Assembly (NCBI GenBank): GCA_023954475.1
Contig: JAMLHW010000003.1
Location: 62,001-126,000 of the forward strand
Source: Anaerolineae bacterium
GTDB taxonomy: Bacteria; Chloroflexota; Anaerolineae; Promineifilales; Promineifilaceae
Direction of reading: 5' to 3'
DNA length: 64,000 bases
Shown here piece after piece: positions 34,667-43,611 of this stretch; the first letter of the stretch is position 1; every line of letters begins with the position of its first letter. Under the pieces are notes generated by a model. That model saw only the letters and a list, made by a program, of their open reading frames with translations, searched no databases and was not told where the DNA came from. A program made the position numbers and the translations under genes.

Positions 34667-34672
34667 TATAAT
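34667..34672 (+). promoter_or_regulatory. -10 hexamer of gcv operon
   Basis: TATAAT about 40 bases ahead of the first riboswitch aptamer. A clear -35 is missing; TCGGCCGA (34650-34657) lies in the would-be spacer. Confidence 0.6.
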
Positions 34673-34709
34673 CAACACAGACAAAAGTAAATATGAACCA
34701 AACGACCGC

Positions 34710-34910
34710 CCGGGAGAGTGTTCGTTGACAAGGTAGCGAAACGCCGAAGGTGCAAGAGCGATACAGCTTATCGCTTGAATCTCTCAGGCAAACGGACCGG
34801 GTAGTTGGGTGCTTCTGGAAAGGACGATTCGCTTCGTGCGATTCGCACACCGAAGGGGCAAGGGCGATATGAAGCATATCGCGTGAATCTCTCAGGTCAA
34901 TGACAGGGGA
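34710..34910 (+). promoter_or_regulatory. Tandem glycine riboswitch (two aptamers)
   Basis: Aptamer 1 (about 34710-34803) has GGGAGAG, CGCCGAAGGTGCAAG and AATCTCTCAGGCAAACGGAC. Aptamer 2 (about 34811-34910) has CACCGAAGGGGCAAGG and AATCTCTCAGGTCAATGACA. These are the conserved cores of the gcvT-type glycine riboswitch. Each has a variable stem (GCGATACAGCTTATCGC; GCGATATGAAGCATATCGC). It stands before gcvH-gcvP and should turn them on when glycine is high, through the terminator that follows. Confidence 0.96.
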
Positions 34911-34944
34911 CGCCGGCAACACAGCATGTTGCGGCGTCCCTTTT
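34907..34944 (+). terminator. Riboswitch-controlled terminator
   Basis: GGGACGCCGGCAAC pairs with GTTGCGGCGTCCC (one bulged G), then TTTT. Its left arm begins at the end of aptamer 2, so glycine binding that holds the closing stem of aptamer 2 can compete with it. Confidence 0.88.
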
Positions 34945-35005
34945 ACATTTGAACGACAGACTACAGCAGTCTGATTTTTTTAATCAACAAGTGATGGAGG
35001 TTGTT

Positions 35006-35395
35006 ATGTCCGAAGTACGCGAAGGATTACTGTACACAAAGGAAGATGAATGGATAGACGTTGATGGTGATACGGCCACGGTTGGTGTTACCGATCATGC
35101 ACAAGATGCCCTGTCCGATATTGTTTATCTGGAATTGCCGGACATGGGTGAATCATTTCGTGCCGGCGACTCGTTTGGCGTCGTTGAGTCCGTCAAAGCC
35201 GCTGCCGATCTCTACATACCCATTGACGGCGTTGTGACCGCAGTCAACGAAGCGCTGATTGATGAACCGGAAACCATCAATAGCGATCCATACGGCGCAT
35301 GGATGGTCAAGCTGACCATCGCTGACAAAGCACAACTCGATGAGTTAATGGACGCAGCTGCCTACAAAGCCTATTTGGCAGAACGCGAGTCTTAA
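35006..35395 (+). CDS. gcvH: Glycine cleavage system H protein
   Basis: The 129-residue protein carries the lipoyl arm of glycine cleavage. EDEWIDVDGDTATVGVTDHA, then ESVKAAADLYIPIDG with the lipoyl lysine Lys64, and NSDPYGAWMVKL are diagnostic. GGAGG lies six bases before the ATG at 35006; a longer frame to 34949 overlaps the terminator region and is not used. It is followed 51 bases later by gcvP. It shuttles the aminomethyl group from GcvP to GcvT, and gcvT is not in this window. Confidence 0.97.
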   Translation: MSEVREGLLYTKEDEWIDVDGDTATVGVTDHAQDALSDIVYLELPDMGESFRAGDSFGVVESVKAAADLYIPIDGVVTAVNEALIDEPETINSDPYGAWMVKLTIADKAQLDELMDAAAYKAYLAERES

Positions 35396-35446
35396 TTGTC
35401 AGTACGTGAGAATTATTTTCAAAATCGTTAGTATAGAGAGCGCACC

Positions 35447-38371
35447 ATGTTGCATACCAAACCAAACACTATCCAGACAGGCAACGGTACCGGCCCCCAC
35501 ACGGATAACCTGAGCCTGTTGGCGGCAACCGACACATTTGCCCGCCGCCATATCGGTCCCGACGCAGCCGCCGTCGCTCACATGCTAGAAGTTGTCGGCG
35601 CGGCGTCGTTGGACGAATTAATGCATCAAACCATTCCCGATGCAATTCGCATGGAGGGTAAGCTGCAGCTCGACGCGCCGCTTTCCGAATCGGAAGCATT
35701 ACGCGAACTGCGTGGACTTGCCGCCCAAAACAAGCTGTTCCGTTCCTATATCGGAATGGGCTATTATGACACATTGACGCCCACCGTCATCCTGCGCAAT
35801 ATCCTCGAAAATCCGGGCTGGTATACACAATACACGCCGTATCAGGCTGAAATTGCGCAAGGTCGGCTGGAGGCGTTGATCAATTTCCAGACGATGGTCA
35901 GTGAATTGACCGGTATGGAAATCGCCAATGCTTCGCTGCTGGACGAAGGGACGGCGGCGGCAGAAGCGATGACGATGGCGCAACGCGCCATGCCGCGCAA
36001 GTCAAAAGCGAACACGTTTTTCGTTTCAGATCGCTGTCACCCACAGACGATTGCTGTCGTTGCGGCCCGTGCATTGCCGCTCGGTATTGACGTTGTTGTG
36101 GGTGATTACGCGTCGTATGATTTTTCGGCCGAAACATTCGGTGTGTTGCTCCAATATCCCGACACAGACGGCACGATTTATGATTATGAACCGTTTGCTG
36201 CTCAGGCGCACGCTCACGGCGCACTCGTCGTCGTCGCCGCTGACCTTTTGGCACTGACCTTGCTGCGCCCACCAGGAGAATTTGGTGCGGATATCGTTGT
36301 CGGCAACACGCAGCGTTTCGGCGTGCCAATGGGCTTTGGTGGGCCACATGCCGCCTATCTGGCAACGGCCGAACAACATAAACGCATCATGCCCGGTCGC
36401 TTGATCGGCGTTTCCATCGACGCTACCGGTGCGCCAGGCTATCGACTTGCGTTACAGACGCGCGAGCAGCACATCCGCCGTGATCGCGCCACGAGCAACA
36501 TTTGCACCGCCCAGGTTTTGCTGGCAATCATGGCGTCGATGTATGCTGTTTACCACGGACCGAACGGTCTGACGCGCATCGCACGTCGCGTGCAGCTGCT
36601 CACAGCCGTTCTGGCGCGAGGATTGGCGCAGTTGGGCTATGTTGTTCCCGAGGAGCCGCACTTTGACACGTTACGCGTCGGTGGCGATTTTGATTCGGCC
36701 GAAATCCAATCCCGCGCTTTGGTCAATCAAGTCAACTTGCGCTACTTCGACAACGGCGACATCGGCATTGCGCTTGACGAAACTGTTTCTCTCGATGATC
36801 TAAGTACCTTGTTCGCTATCTTCGGCGACGACGGCTCGCTGGATATCGAAACATTGGCGGCTGCCGTTGACTTGACCTATCCCGACACGCTGCAGCGGAC
36901 GAGCGATTTCCTTACACATCCTGTTTTTAACAGCTATCACTCCGAAACAGAGATGCTGCGCTACATCACAAAGCTGCAAAATCGCGACTTGTCGCTGGCG
37001 TATTCGATGATTTCGCTCGGATCCTGCACGATGAAGCTCAATGCGACCACCGAAATGATTCCGATTACGTGGCCGGAATTTGCCGGACTGCATCCGTTTG
37101 TGCCGGCCGACCAATATGCCGGATACACGGCGTTATTTGCCCAGCTTGAGCACGACCTGGCTGAAATCACCGGCTTTGATGCCGTTTCGCTGCAACCTAA
37201 TTCCGGTGCACAGGGCGAATATGCCGGGTTAATGACGATTCGCGGCTACCATCATGCCCACGGCAATGATCATCGCCATATTTGCCTCATTCCCGAATCG
37301 GCGCACGGCACCAATCCGGCCAGTGCTGTCATGGCTGGCATGGATGTTGTCGTCGTCAAATGCGATCAAAACGGAAATATCGACGTTGACGATTTGCGTG
37401 CCAAGGCTGAACAACACGCACATGAATTGGCAGCGCTGATGGTGACGTATCCGTCGACGCATGGTGTGTTTGAAATGGCGATGCGGGAGATTTGCCAGAT
37501 CATTCACGACAACGGCGGTCTGGTTTATCTCGACGGTGCCAACATGAATGCCCAGGTTGGTCTAGCACGTCCGGGCGACTACGGGGCTGATGTGTGCCAT
37601 CTCAACTTGCACAAGACGTTTTGCATTCCGCATGGGGGTGGTGGGCCGGGAATGGGTCCAATCTGTATGACGGCGGCATTGGCTCCTTATCGGCCGAATC
37701 ACCCTGTCATTCCAACTGGTGGCGCTGAAGCTTCCGGCCCAATCGCCGCCGCGCCGTGGGGCAGCGCAGCCATATTGCCTATTTCCTATGCCTACATCCG
37801 GATGATGGGTGAGCCGGGTCTGACCCGCGCCAGCCAAATCGCTGTCCTCAATGCCAACTATATGGCGCAACGACTTGATCCGTACTTCCCCGTGCTTTAC
37901 ACAGGGGCCAACGGACGTGTGGCACACGAGTGCATCATTGATTTGCGGCCAATCAAGGAGACATCCGGCGTTTCGGTCGATGATGTTGCCAAACGTCTGA
38001 TGGATTACGGTTTCCACGCGCCGACGATGTCGTTCCCTGTTCCGGGAACGTTGATGATCGAGCCGACAGAGAGTGAGTCACTTGCCGAACTGGATCGTTT
38101 TTGTGATGCAATGATTGCGATCTGGGAAGAGATACAGCAGGTGGAAACGGGCGTGATCGCTCTGGAGGATAGTCCGTTGGTGCACGCACCGCACACTGCG
38201 GCGATGATCAGCTCGGCCGAATGGGACAAACCGTATTCACGCGAGACAGCCGCATTTCCGGCATCATGGCTGCGTCAGAACAAATTCTGGCCGCCCGTCG
38301 CGCGTATCGACAACGTGTATGGCGACCGCAATCTGGTTTGCGCCTGTATTCCAGTTGAAGCGTATGCGTAG
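35447..38371 (+). CDS. gcvP: Glycine dehydrogenase (decarboxylating), P protein
   Basis: The 974-residue single-chain P protein decarboxylates glycine with PLP and loads the remainder on GcvH. The N-terminal half ([47 protein letters not shown]) and the C-terminal half ([32 protein letters not shown]) are both present, so it is not split into P1 and P2. The PLP lysine is in [17 protein letters not shown] (Lys723). Cotranscribed with gcvH under the glycine riboswitch. Confidence 0.97.
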   Translation: MLHTKPNTIQTGNGTGPHTDNLSLLAATDTFARRHIGPDAAAVAHMLEVVGAASLDELMHQTIPDAIRMEGKLQLDAPLSESEALRELRGLAAQNKLFRSYIGMGYYDTLTPTVILRNILENPGWYTQYTPYQAEIAQGRLEALINFQTMVSELTGMEIANASLLDEGTAAAEAMTMAQRAMPRKSKANTFFVSDRCHPQTIAVVAARALPLGIDVVVGDYASYDFSAETFGVLLQYPDTDGTIYDYEPFAAQAHAHGALVVVAADLLALTLLRPPGEFGADIVVGNTQRFGVPMGFGGPHAAYLATAEQHKRIMPGRLIGVSIDATGAPGYRLALQTREQHIRRDRATSNICTAQVLLAIMASMYAVYHGPNGLTRIARRVQLLTAVLARGLAQLGYVVPEEPHFDTLRVGGDFDSAEIQSRALVNQVNLRYFDNGDIGIALDETVSLDDLSTLFAIFGDDGSLDIETLAAAVDLTYPDTLQRTSDFLTHPVFNSYHSETEMLRYITKLQNRDLSLAYSMISLGSCTMKLNATTEMIPITWPEFAGLHPFVPADQYAGYTALFAQLEHDLAEITGFDAVSLQPNSGAQGEYAGLMTIRGYHHAHGNDHRHICLIPESAHGTNPASAVMAGMDVVVVKCDQNGNIDVDDLRAKAEQHAHELAALMVTYPSTHGVFEMAMREICQIIHDNGGLVYLDGANMNAQVGLARPGDYGADVCHLNLHKTFCIPHGGGGPGMGPICMTAALAPYRPNHPVIPTGGAEASGPIAAAPWGSAAILPISYAYIRMMGEPGLTRASQIAVLNANYMAQRLDPYFPVLYTGANGRVAHECIIDLRPIKETSGVSVDDVAKRLMDYGFHAPTMSFPVPGTLMIEPTESESLAELDRFCDAMIAIWEEIQQVETGVIALEDSPLVHAPHTAAMISSAEWDKPYSRETAAFPASWLRQNKFWPPVARIDNVYGDRNLVCACIPVEAYA

Positions 38372-38402
38372 CACGCACAAAGTGCGGATAAGTTTTGTCT
38401 GC

Positions 38403-38433
38403 GAAGCCGAACTTGCTAGACAGGTTCGGCTTC
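38403..38433. terminator. Hairpin terminator shared by gcvP and spoVS
   Basis: GAAGCCGAAC pairs perfectly with GTTCGGCTTC around an 11-base loop. It lies between convergent genes; T-richness is modest on both sides. Confidence 0.75.
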
Positions 38434-38452
38434 ATTGCTTACAGGCATAGCG

Positions 38453-38719
38453 TTATTGCGGTTTAACCAAAAACCGGATAGCAGTGCGTTCTGCGCCTTC
38501 GATTTCGACCTCAACAAAAGACGGAACGCAAGCAATGTGGGTACCTTCTTCTTCCAGGTATCCTTTAGCAATGGCTATTGCTTTGACAGCTTGGTTAACG
38601 GCGGCTGCGCCAATGGCTTGCACTTCGGCTCGATCTGATTCGCGTATGACTCCGGCAATGGCACCGGCAACTGATGCAGTTCGCGAGCGGGCAGATACTT
38701 TAATGATGTCAAGTTCCAT
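38453..38719 (-). CDS. spoVS: SpoVS-like (stage V sporulation protein S) small protein
   Basis: The 88-residue protein matches SpoVS end to end: IIKVSARSRTASVAGAIAGV, then IGAAAVNQAVKAIAIAKGYL and CVPSFVEVEIEGAERTAIRF. SpoVS is an Alba-fold protein needed late in Bacillus sporulation but widespread in non-spore-formers, where its role is unclear, probably nucleic-acid binding. The ATG at 38719 has GGGAGG upstream; the open frame runs 60 codons further but crosses the promoter. No other sporulation gene is seen. Confidence 0.95.
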   Translation of the reverse strand: MELDIIKVSARSRTASVAGAIAGVIRESDRAEVQAIGAAAVNQAVKAIAIAKGYLEEEGTHIACVPSFVEVEIEGAERTAIRFLVKPQ

Positions 38720-38752
38720 GTCCGGCCTCCCGGCGAACGTGCCTAGGGCACG

Positions 38753-38812
38753 ATGTACGGCACATGACCGTACATATTTGCATTGTATTCCATTCGTTTG
38801 AGCGTTGTCAAG
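38753..38812 (-). promoter_or_regulatory. spoVS promoter with overlapping inverted-repeat operator
   Basis: On the minus strand, TTGACA (38807-38812) and TACAAT (38782-38787) are 19 bases apart. Around the implied start lies a perfect inverted repeat: ATGTACGG (38753-38760) and CCGTACAT (38768-38775), 7 bases apart. Its place over +1 suits a repressor. The regulator is unknown. Confidence 0.6.
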
Positions 38813-38894
38813 CCGTTTGCAGTCGTCAATTGTAGGTGTGGGATAGGGTTTTTCGGCCGAAAAAACTGACTCGTTCGACGACCCGATGCGCTGG

Positions 38895-38900
38895 TACAAT
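38895..38900 (+). promoter_or_regulatory. -10 hexamer immediately ahead of trmD
   Basis: TACAAT ends six bases before the trmD ATG at 38907. With normal spacing transcription starts at the ATG itself. No ribosome-binding site fits in the gap, so the message is probably leaderless. Confidence 0.55.
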
Positions 38901-38906
38901 ACGGTG

Positions 38907-39653
38907 ATGAAAATCGCTATTTTTACCTTGTTTCCAGAGATGTTTGACAGTTATCTCAATGCCAGTATCCTGCAACGGGCGCAGGCGAGCGGTCGGCTGA
39001 CAGTTGACCTACACAACATTCGTGACTATACCCGCGATAAGCACTACATTGCTGACGATACCCCGTTCGGTGGGGGCGGAGGGATGATCATCAAGCCGGA
39101 ACCAGTTTTTCATGCGGTTGAGAACGTGGTGGAAAATTCGGCCGAAACGCCGATCATTTTATTGACACCACAGGGTCGCTTATTTACGCAAGACGTGGCC
39201 GCCGAATTGGCACAATACAAGCGGCTGGCATTGATTTGTGGTCGGTATGAGGGTGTCGATGAACGCGTGCGCCAGCACCTCGTCACCGACGAAATCTCGG
39301 TTGGCGATTTTGTACTTACCGGCGGTGAACTGGCGGCGCTGATCATCGTCGATGCGGTCGCGCGGCTGCTGCCGGGTGTGCTCGGTGCAGAAGGGGCTGC
39401 CGCAAGCGACAGTCATGCCACCGGCTTGCTCGAGGGCCCGCACTACACAGCGCCGCCTGTTTTTCGCGGTTGGACTGTGCCGGATGTGCTGCGTTCCGGC
39501 CACGGCGACAACATTGCACGTTGGCGACGTGAACAGGCATTGCGGCGCACATGGGAGCGTCGCCCTGAGATGTTGCTCACTGCACCTCTTGATGAAGCGG
39601 ATCGCTGCTTTCTGGCTGTTTTGGCGCTGGAAACGGCGCAGAGTCAGTCCTAA
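38907..39653 (+). CDS. trmD: tRNA (guanine-N1)-methyltransferase
   Basis: The 248-residue enzyme methylates G37 of tRNAs and uses the trefoil-knot SPOUT fold. [20 protein letters not shown], the [16 protein letters not shown] loop, [13 protein letters not shown], and the knot segment [20 protein letters not shown] are all conserved. It usually lies with rpsP, rimM and rplS; here it stands alone beside spoVS. The ATG at 38907 is the normal N-terminus; an ATG seven codons earlier precedes the -10 box and is rejected. Confidence 0.96.
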   Translation: MKIAIFTLFPEMFDSYLNASILQRAQASGRLTVDLHNIRDYTRDKHYIADDTPFGGGGGMIIKPEPVFHAVENVVENSAETPIILLTPQGRLFTQDVAAELAQYKRLALICGRYEGVDERVRQHLVTDEISVGDFVLTGGELAALIIVDAVARLLPGVLGAEGAAASDSHATGLLEGPHYTAPPVFRGWTVPDVLRSGHGDNIARWRREQALRRTWERRPEMLLTAPLDEADRCFLAVLALETAQSQS

Positions 39654-39954
39654 GTAAATTGAGCCTTATTTCGGCCGATTTCAGACCTTTTTTACCCCAT
39701 ACCCTTCTTCAAAATCTGTTAAACTGCAAAAAGACGTTCCATTTGCAGTAAAAGTCGATTTCCGGCGGATATTTCGGCCGATGATCAACTTGAAAATTGC
39801 CTCCGAATTTGCGTGAAAACCGTCCATTTTCCCCTTCCAATTTGGATCATCATGGTGTATACTGTTGGCACAAAGTGGAAGATAGTGGGGCAAAGTGGGA
39901 CAATTGACCTCTTGACGTGCCTCTTAATACGCTATAGTGGGATAATTGAAACAA
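39654..39954. other. Upstream region of the dcw cluster
   Basis: About 300 AT-richer bases with TCGGCCGA at 39671 and 39774, the MraZ operator repeats, and candidate -35 hexamers TTGACC (39904-39909) and TTGACG (39912-39917) with TATAGT at 39933-39938. The first 180 bases show no gene. Confidence 0.6.
39872..39940 (+). promoter_or_regulatory. MraZ operator: phased GTGG direct repeats and promoter
   Basis: AAAGTGG (39872), ATAGTGG (39882) and AAAGTGG (39892) recur with an exact 10-base period, one helical turn. A fourth ATAGTGG (39934) overlaps the probable -10 TATAGT. GTGG/TGGG direct repeats in front of mraZ are the known type of MraZ binding site, so MraZ probably autoregulates the division and wall cluster here. 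Confidence 0.82.
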
Positions 39955-40380
39955 ATGTTCTTGGGCGAATACACCCACAGCATCGACGACAAGGGGCGAT
40001 TGACGATCCCCGCCAAATTCCGAGGTGACCTCGCTGCCGGATTGGTATTGACGCGCGGATTTGACCAAAATCTGATGATCTATCCTTTAACCGGCTGGCA
40101 AACATTGGCAGAGCGCATTCAGGAAAAGCCTGTCGCTGACAAACTCATGCGCGAGTTTCGTCGTCGCGTGTTCTCCGGCGCAACTGACTTGTCACCAGAC
40201 CGTCAGGGTCGGATCATTGTGCCGCCATTTTTGCGCGAATTTGCCGGTATTGACGGGGAAGCTGTTGTTGTCGGGATGTTTGACTATCTTGAACTCTGGA
40301 GCGTCGAGCGTTGGGAAGCACAGCGCACTTCTATTGAAGATGGTTCCGATGATATGCGCTGGCAAGACCTGGGTATATAA
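39955..40380 (+). CDS. mraZ: Transcriptional regulator MraZ
   Basis: The 141-residue protein has two AbrB-like halves: FLGEYTHSIDDKGRLTIPAK and GATDLSPDRQGRIIVPPFLR. MraZ forms rings and binds GTGG-type repeats ahead of its own operon, which are present just upstream. The ATG at 39955 gives the conserved N-terminus; a TTG three codons earlier is possible. First gene of the dcw cluster, followed after 82 bases by rsmH. Confidence 0.96.
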   Translation: MFLGEYTHSIDDKGRLTIPAKFRGDLAAGLVLTRGFDQNLMIYPLTGWQTLAERIQEKPVADKLMREFRRRVFSGATDLSPDRQGRIIVPPFLREFAGIDGEAVVVGMFDYLELWSVERWEAQRTSIEDGSDDMRWQDLGI

Positions 40381-40462
40381 CGCGGGTTATGTATTGCAGG
40401 TCAACGGTGACGAAGCGATCATTTGATTCTGCCGGTCAAACCTCACCGATTTTCGGGATTTA

Positions 40463-41386
40463 ATGACCAATTTTTTACATAGATCGGTACTTTACCAGGA
40501 GTGCCTGACGGCCTTGCAGCCGTACTCAGGCGGAACATATATTGACGGAACGGTTGGTGCAGGCGGCCACACACGCGGCATTCTTGAACACAGTGCGCCA
40601 GATGGCAAGGTGCTGGCTTTTGACCGGGATCCGACTGCATTAGAAGTGGCTCGCGCGCAAGTGGGGGCTTCGGCAGATCGCGTCACCTGGCTTCAGGCGA
40701 GCTATGCTGACATGCAGCTTTTGGCTCCTCAAAATGGGTTTGTGCAGGTCGATGGCATTTTGCTTGATTTAGGTGTCTCATCGATGCAGTTGGATACGCC
40801 GTCACGTGGTTTTGCGTTGCGTTATGATGCAATGTTGGATATGCGCTTTGATCCGGATCAGCCACAAACGGCAGCAGATTTGGTAAACACATTGCCGGAA
40901 GCAGCATTAGCCAATGTGTTTTGGCAATATGGTGAAGTGCGCAACAGTCGGCAATTGGCGCGTGTGATCGTAAATAATCGGCCGATAACGACTACCATCC
41001 AACTTGCCGATCTGGTCAGCGCCAACTCACCACGTCGCAACAAGCGCATTCATCCGGCGACACAAGTATTTCAAGCGTTGCGTATCGCTGTTAACGACGA
41101 ACTCGGCGCACTCGAACGTGGTTTGCCCGGTGCCATTGAATTGCTCAAACCGGGTGGACGCATCGCCGTAATCAGCTTCCATTCGCTTGAGGACCGTTTT
41201 GTCAAGAATTTATTTCGCGATTTGAGCCGCGACTGTATTTGCCCGCCTCACCAGCCGATCTGCACCTGTGACTGGCAGCCCGTCGTGCGGTTGGTGACGC
41301 GCAAGGCAATTCAGGCATCAGACGAAGAAATGCAAGTGAACCCGCGCAGTCGGAGTGCGCGATTGCGGGTAGCTGAGAAATTATGA
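40463..41386 (+). CDS. rsmH: 16S rRNA (cytosine-1402-N4)-methyltransferase RsmH
   Basis: The 307-residue SAM enzyme methylates C1402 in the decoding centre. HRSVLYQECLTALQP, YIDGTVGAGGHTRGIL (SAM loop), LAFDRDPTAL, ILLDLGVSSMQLD and VISFHSLEDRFVK are diagnostic. A CxC/CxxH-type cluster (CICPPHQPICTC) lies near the C-terminus, as usual. Also called mraW, it always follows mraZ. Confidence 0.97.
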   Translation: MTNFLHRSVLYQECLTALQPYSGGTYIDGTVGAGGHTRGILEHSAPDGKVLAFDRDPTALEVARAQVGASADRVTWLQASYADMQLLAPQNGFVQVDGILLDLGVSSMQLDTPSRGFALRYDAMLDMRFDPDQPQTAADLVNTLPEAALANVFWQYGEVRNSRQLARVIVNNRPITTTIQLADLVSANSPRRNKRIHPATQVFQALRIAVNDELGALERGLPGAIELLKPGGRIAVISFHSLEDRFVKNLFRDLSRDCICPPHQPICTCDWQPVVRLVTRKAIQASDEEMQVNPRSRSARLRVAEKL

Positions 41387-41420
41387 AACCCCGACATCAG
41401 ACGGGATAGCGTTCAGATTC

Positions 41421-41897
41421 ATGAGAACACCATCTGCACAGAATGATGAGCATTCGCGGTGGCTCACCCAGGCGCAAGTGGCCTTAGGGTGGGCGATTGT
41501 GCTTTTATTACTGGGCAGCGTGGGGGCGCTTTATCTGGGACAGGTAAGCCGAACGGCACTGGTAGGCAGCGAGGCGCTGGAATTGGAGCGTACTTTGACT
41601 GTGCTGAATGATGAAAATCACGACATTGAACAAGCGATCGCAGCGGCGACTTCCATAGGCGCGATGGAACTCAGGGCGCGGGAAATGGGTTTGGAATTTG
41701 TTCGGCCGAAACCGGAAGAGATCGACTATTTGAACACAACCGTTTATATAGCGCCTTCTGCGCCGGTTACACTCGCAACTGACACAGATATTGTGGCGCA
41801 ACCAGTGACACCGCCGACAATAGGCGATGCTCTGTTGATCATTATCCAAGACAATTTTACGCAATTATTCCAGGGAGAATCTCGTGCAAACCGCTAG
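41421..41897 (+). CDS. FtsL-like septum formation protein
   Basis: The 158-residue protein sits in the FtsL position between rsmH and ftsI. It has a short cytosolic N-terminus, one membrane helix (residues ~21-41, VALGWAIVLLLLGSVGALYL) and a following coiled-coil stretch (ALELERTLTVLNDENHDIEQ). It then has AREMGLEFVRP, close to the AxxxGM pattern of FtsL/DivIC proteins. The ~50-residue C-terminal tail is longer than normal FtsL. Sequence similarity is weak in this family, so the call rests on position and layout. Its end overlaps ftsI by 14 bases. Confidence 0.75.
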   Translation: MRTPSAQNDEHSRWLTQAQVALGWAIVLLLLGSVGALYLGQVSRTALVGSEALELERTLTVLNDENHDIEQAIAAATSIGAMELRAREMGLEFVRPKPEEIDYLNTTVYIAPSAPVTLATDTDIVAQPVTPPTIGDALLIIIQDNFTQLFQGESRANR

Positions 41898-43590
41898 TAA
41901 AAGACGAGTATGGGTTATTGCTATCGCCATGATTGCAGCAATGCTCATTGTTACGGCGCGGCTGGTGCAATTGCAGGTTGTACAAGCCGAAGAATTGAAG
42001 CAGCTCGGCGACGGTATGCGTACCGAAGTCAAGGATACAACACCTGAACGCGGGCAGATTCTGGACAAAAACGGCAACATCTTTGCGACATCAGGCCGTG
42101 ATTATCAGCTTGGGGGCGTACCGCCATGGATTACAAAGCCGGAAGCGGAGCGGCTCGCCACTGCCCTGGCTCCTATTTTGCAACAACCACGCTATGAGAT
42201 TTTGGAAAAATTACTGTTGGAACAGCAACATGTGCGGCTTTCTGATCACTTTTTTGGCGGCAGATTGCCGGCGGAAGCAGTAGAAGCGATCCGTGAAATT
42301 GATCATCGTGCCTTGCGCCTGGAACCGCAGCCGCGCCGCCTCTATCCGCAGGGCGAGATGCTGTGTCACGCGTTGGGATTTGTGGACTTTGACAATATCG
42401 GCCGAAGTGGAATCGAAGCATACTATCAGGACGAACTGGCAGGAGAACCGGCTTACATCGCACAGCCTCTCTCGCCGCTTTACCCGCGTACTAATGACAC
42501 AGCATTGCAGGGTGCCAATCTCGTTTTGACGGTTGACCGCACAGTACAGCGCACTGTTGAAACTTATTTGCGCGAAGCCATCGATTTTTACGATGCAACA
42601 GGAGGCAGCATCATTGCAATGGACCCACGCACCGGCGCAATCTTGGCAATGGCAGATTGGCCGTGTTATTCGCCGTATGATTTTTTTGATTATGATGAGT
42701 CGTTGCTTGTCAGTCCCTCACTCACCAAGCATTATGAGCCGGGATCGGTGATGAAACTGGTCAATATGGCAATTGCGCTTGACAGTGGCAAGGTTTCGCC
42801 GAGTACGACATACGATGATTTTGGTTTCTACGAGTTTGGCGACATACCGATTTACAATGCGGACCGTAAGTCGTACGGTACAGTCAACATGACGCAGGTA
42901 TTGCAATGGTCGATCAACACAGCATCGGCCTGGTTGGCATCGCTGAATACGCCGGACACGTTTTATGACTATATGCATCGCTTTGGTTTCGGCCGAACCT
43001 TAGGCGTTGATATTGCCGGCGAATCCGGCGGGTACGTCGCAGTACCGGGCGATCCGCTTTGGACACAATCCAACGTCGCCACCAACGCCTTTGGGCAAGG
43101 CATCGCCGTCACCCCACTGCAAATGATTTCTGCTGCTTCTGCCATCGCCAACGGCGGTGAACAAATGCGGCCTTACATCGTGCAAGAACAGCAAATTGGC
43201 GAACGCGTTTACGTGCACCAACCGGAAATCATGAGTGTGCCCGTGAGCCGCGAAACGGCAAACCAGGTGACGGCCATGCTGGTTGAAGCTGCCGGATTGG
43301 GAAAAATCGACGGTTACACAGTTGCCGGCAAATCGGGTACGGCACAAATACCGGAAGGCGGCGTCTATCATCCAACCGACACGATCCATTCATACATTGG
43401 TTGGCTGCCTGCCGATGCACCCGAATTGATCATACTCATCAAACTCGACCGCGTCACAGCCGTGGAATGGGGTGGTGAGAGTGCTGGTCCGACATTTGCC
43501 AAGTTGGCTGAAGAATTGGCAGTTATGCTCAATATTCCACCTGACGAAATCCGACTGCAAAATGGACAGACAGTGGCTGCAACCGAATAA
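41884..43590 (+). CDS. ftsI: Septal transpeptidase FtsI (class B penicillin-binding protein)
   Basis: The 568-residue protein has an N-terminal membrane helix (VWVIAIAMIAAMLIVTARLV), a PBP dimerisation domain (PERGQILDKNGNIFATSGRD) and a transpeptidase domain with SVMK (288-291), SIN (343-345) and KSG (483-485). It cross-links peptidoglycan at the septum with FtsW. The start is GTG at 41884, with GGGAG upstream. No PASTA domains are present at the C-terminus. Confidence 0.95.
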   Translation: MQTASKRRVWVIAIAMIAAMLIVTARLVQLQVVQAEELKQLGDGMRTEVKDTTPERGQILDKNGNIFATSGRDYQLGGVPPWITKPEAERLATALAPILQQPRYEILEKLLLEQQHVRLSDHFFGGRLPAEAVEAIREIDHRALRLEPQPRRLYPQGEMLCHALGFVDFDNIGRSGIEAYYQDELAGEPAYIAQPLSPLYPRTNDTALQGANLVLTVDRTVQRTVETYLREAIDFYDATGGSIIAMDPRTGAILAMADWPCYSPYDFFDYDESLLVSPSLTKHYEPGSVMKLVNMAIALDSGKVSPSTTYDDFGFYEFGDIPIYNADRKSYGTVNMTQVLQWSINTASAWLASLNTPDTFYDYMHRFGFGRTLGVDIAGESGGYVAVPGDPLWTQSNVATNAFGQGIAVTPLQMISAASAIANGGEQMRPYIVQEQQIGERVYVHQPEIMSVPVSRETANQVTAMLVEAAGLGKIDGYTVAGKSGTAQIPEGGVYHPTDTIHSYIGWLPADAPELIILIKLDRVTAVEWGGESAGPTFAKLAEELAVMLNIPPDEIRLQNGQTVAATE

Positions 43591-43611
43591 CTCTACGGAC
43601 TACAGGCAATC

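Larger units (their letters stand above)
34556..35005. other. Leader region of the gcv operon
   Basis: 450 bases holding a TCGGCCGA (34650), the promoter, a tandem glycine riboswitch and its terminator, then a short gcvH leader. A 118-codon open frame on the opposite strand over the riboswitch is a shadow. Confidence 0.85.

Noticed and set aside
34566-34922. 118-codon open frame on the minus strand over the gcv leader
   Set aside because: Covers both glycine aptamers and the terminator, which fully explain the sequence.
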